Made by a program: the position numbers and the translations under genes. Positions 30,446 to 31,330 of a stretch of DNA of 31,330 nt are shown piece after piece. The stretch comes from Fimenecus sp052273625 (lineage in GTDB: Bacteria; Bacillota; Clostridia; Oscillospirales; Acutalibacteraceae), in the NCBI GenBank assembly GCA_052273625.1, contig DAVZHW010000023.1, positions 1-31,330 of the forward strand. The letters are read 5' to 3'. The notes beneath the pieces were generated by a model that searched no databases, was not told the origin of the DNA, and saw nothing but the letters and a program-made list of their open reading frames with translations. The first letter of the stretch is position 1, and every line of letters starts with the position of its first letter.

Positions 30446-31324
30446 TTACATTCCTCCCATCGTCATAGGCTCGTCCTGATACAAGATGTCGAGCAGGCTT
30501 GTGTCGGTGTCGTTATAAATAAAGCCGTCGCCAACGAATTCACCGTGATACAGCTCGCTGATATGCTTCCCGAAGGCTTCGTAATCGAAGAATTTTGACG
30601 CGGTTGGATTTACGGCAAAATCCCCGTTGTGCTTTGTCACGAACTCTCCGACCTCGGCATAGCTTGTCGCTCCCTCAATGAAGGTAAAGCAGTCAATGTT
30701 CCTTGCCAGCCGCATAAGCTGCTCGGCATCCTCGGCTTCGGCATATTCCGCCACCGACCACAGCTTTTTCAGATCCATATCCGCCGTATTAACGGCGGCG
30801 GTCAGCCGGTTCAGCTCGTACACGCCTTCCTCGGCGGCGATCTCACGGAATCGCCCGAACCATTCGGGGCTGTCGGTATTGAAATCCTCCAGCGTGATTT
30901 TCACCTCATCCGCTGTTGTGCCAAGCCTTGCAAACGCCTTGTCGATGGCTTCCTCCTCACAGGGAAAATACAGATATTCGGTTTTGCCGCCATACTCGGC
31001 CTTGGCAACGCAAAGCACCCCCGGATCATACAAATACGGCGGGAAGGTCTGTCCGTCATACGGCCTTTGAAATGGGGTGTCCTCATCAACGAACAGCAGG
31101 CCATGCTCGGTAAATATGCCGTTGCCGGACTGTATCAGCTCCCGTCCGAGCTGCGCATATTTCGGGTCGTCCTCATCGTGTGCCGGTACACAGCCGTTAA
31201 CCGTCAGCAGATACTCTCTGCCGATTTTGCCCATGTCCCCGATATCCCGAATCAGCGGATAGCGGTTAAGATTAAAGCTCAAATTGATGAGGTCGGGCAG
31301 AGTGTCGAAGCCCTCTAATTTCAT
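30446..31324 (-). CDS. ArdA-like accessory protein with MTMGGM tail
   Basis: At least 292 residues lie in the window. The start at 31324 is only six bases from the window edge and the frame is still open there, so the true N-terminus may lie outside. The start (LEGFDTLPDLINLSFNLNRYPLIRDI) and later WFGRFREIAAEEGVYELNRLTAAVNTADMDLKKLWSVAEYAEAEDAEQLMRLARNIDCFTFIEGATSYAEVGEFV resemble ArdA-like modules of Gram-positive elements. The last part ends LYQDEPMTMGGM, the clearest copy of the shared tail. The stop is 2 bp before the next start, whose ribosome site lies in the tail codons. Confidence 0.78.
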   Translation of the reverse strand: MKLEGFDTLPDLINLSFNLNRYPLIRDIGDMGKIGREYLLTVNGCVPAHDEDDPKYAQLGRELIQSGNGIFTEHGLLFVDEDTPFQRPYDGQTFPPYLYDPGVLCVAKAEYGGKTEYLYFPCEEEAIDKAFARLGTTADEVKITLEDFNTDSPEWFGRFREIAAEEGVYELNRLTAAVNTADMDLKKLWSVAEYAEAEDAEQLMRLARNIDCFTFIEGATSYAEVGEFVTKHNGDFAVNPTASKFFDYEAFGKHISELYHGEFVGDGFIYNDTDTSLLDILYQDEPMTMGGM

Positions 31325-31330
31325 CGCCTC

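Overview
This window is the conjugation core and accessory region of a large integrative and conjugative element (ICE) of the Tn1549/CTn-like type found in gut Clostridia (Oscillospirales/Ruminococcus-like hosts). The evidence is a Gram-positive type IV secretion module with a VirD4 coupling protein, a MOBP-type relaxase and a class B sortase with its NPQTG substrate. Families typical of these elements are also present (DUF3849, DUF4314, DUF6103, LPD28 and ArdA-like proteins). All convincing genes lie on the minus strand, so the window reads functionally from right to left. No integrase, excisionase, rRNA, tRNA or CRISPR array is visible; the element ends lie outside.

Layout in transcription order. 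(1) 31324-21890, accessory/anti-defence block: tightly coupled ArdA-like and polyvalent proteins, a C5-cytosine methyltransferase, an N6-adenine methyltransferase, two AbrB-like regulators, a DUF3849 protein, a SpoVG-like protein and a small membrane protein. (2) 21815-10036, transfer apparatus: a lipoprotein, a 1466-residue thioester/Cna-B/VaFE adhesin, a VirB2-like protein, a VirB6-like protein, a VirB3/PrgI-like protein, a class B sortase, VirB4 and an NlpC/P60 hydrolase. (3) 10033-6556, regulatory and accessory: a short membrane protein with its own promoter and terminator, a Cys-rich protein, a HipA-like kinase with promoter and operator, a small membrane protein and DUF6103. (4) 6555-6217, a repeat-rich gap that is the best oriT candidate. 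(5) 6216-373, mobilisation: a ribbon-helix-helix accessory protein, a relaxase fused to Sel1 repeats, a DUF3991/Toprim primase, VirD4 and an HTH protein. (6) 372-1, an AT-rich non-coding end with a 19-bp palindrome and a TA-flanked inverted repeat.

The most unusual signal is a short shared C-terminal tail, an acidic run followed by a Met-rich end such as MTMGGM, MTMNL, MGLTL, MGMRL or GFGMTM. It occurs on about a dozen otherwise unrelated accessory proteins. It is absent from the membrane and secretion components, the relaxase and both methyltransferases. I propose that it is a type IV secretion export signal that sends anti-defence and establishment proteins into the recipient with the DNA. 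In five of the proteins the tail codons also supply the Shine-Dalgarno sequence of the next gene, so a purely RNA-level explanation must be weighed; the tail persists in proteins without that constraint.

A second pattern is a set of five intrinsic-terminator-like hairpins placed just before the ribosome binding site of the next gene, leaving little or no room for a promoter. This suggests conditional readthrough (attenuation or processive antitermination) along the element.
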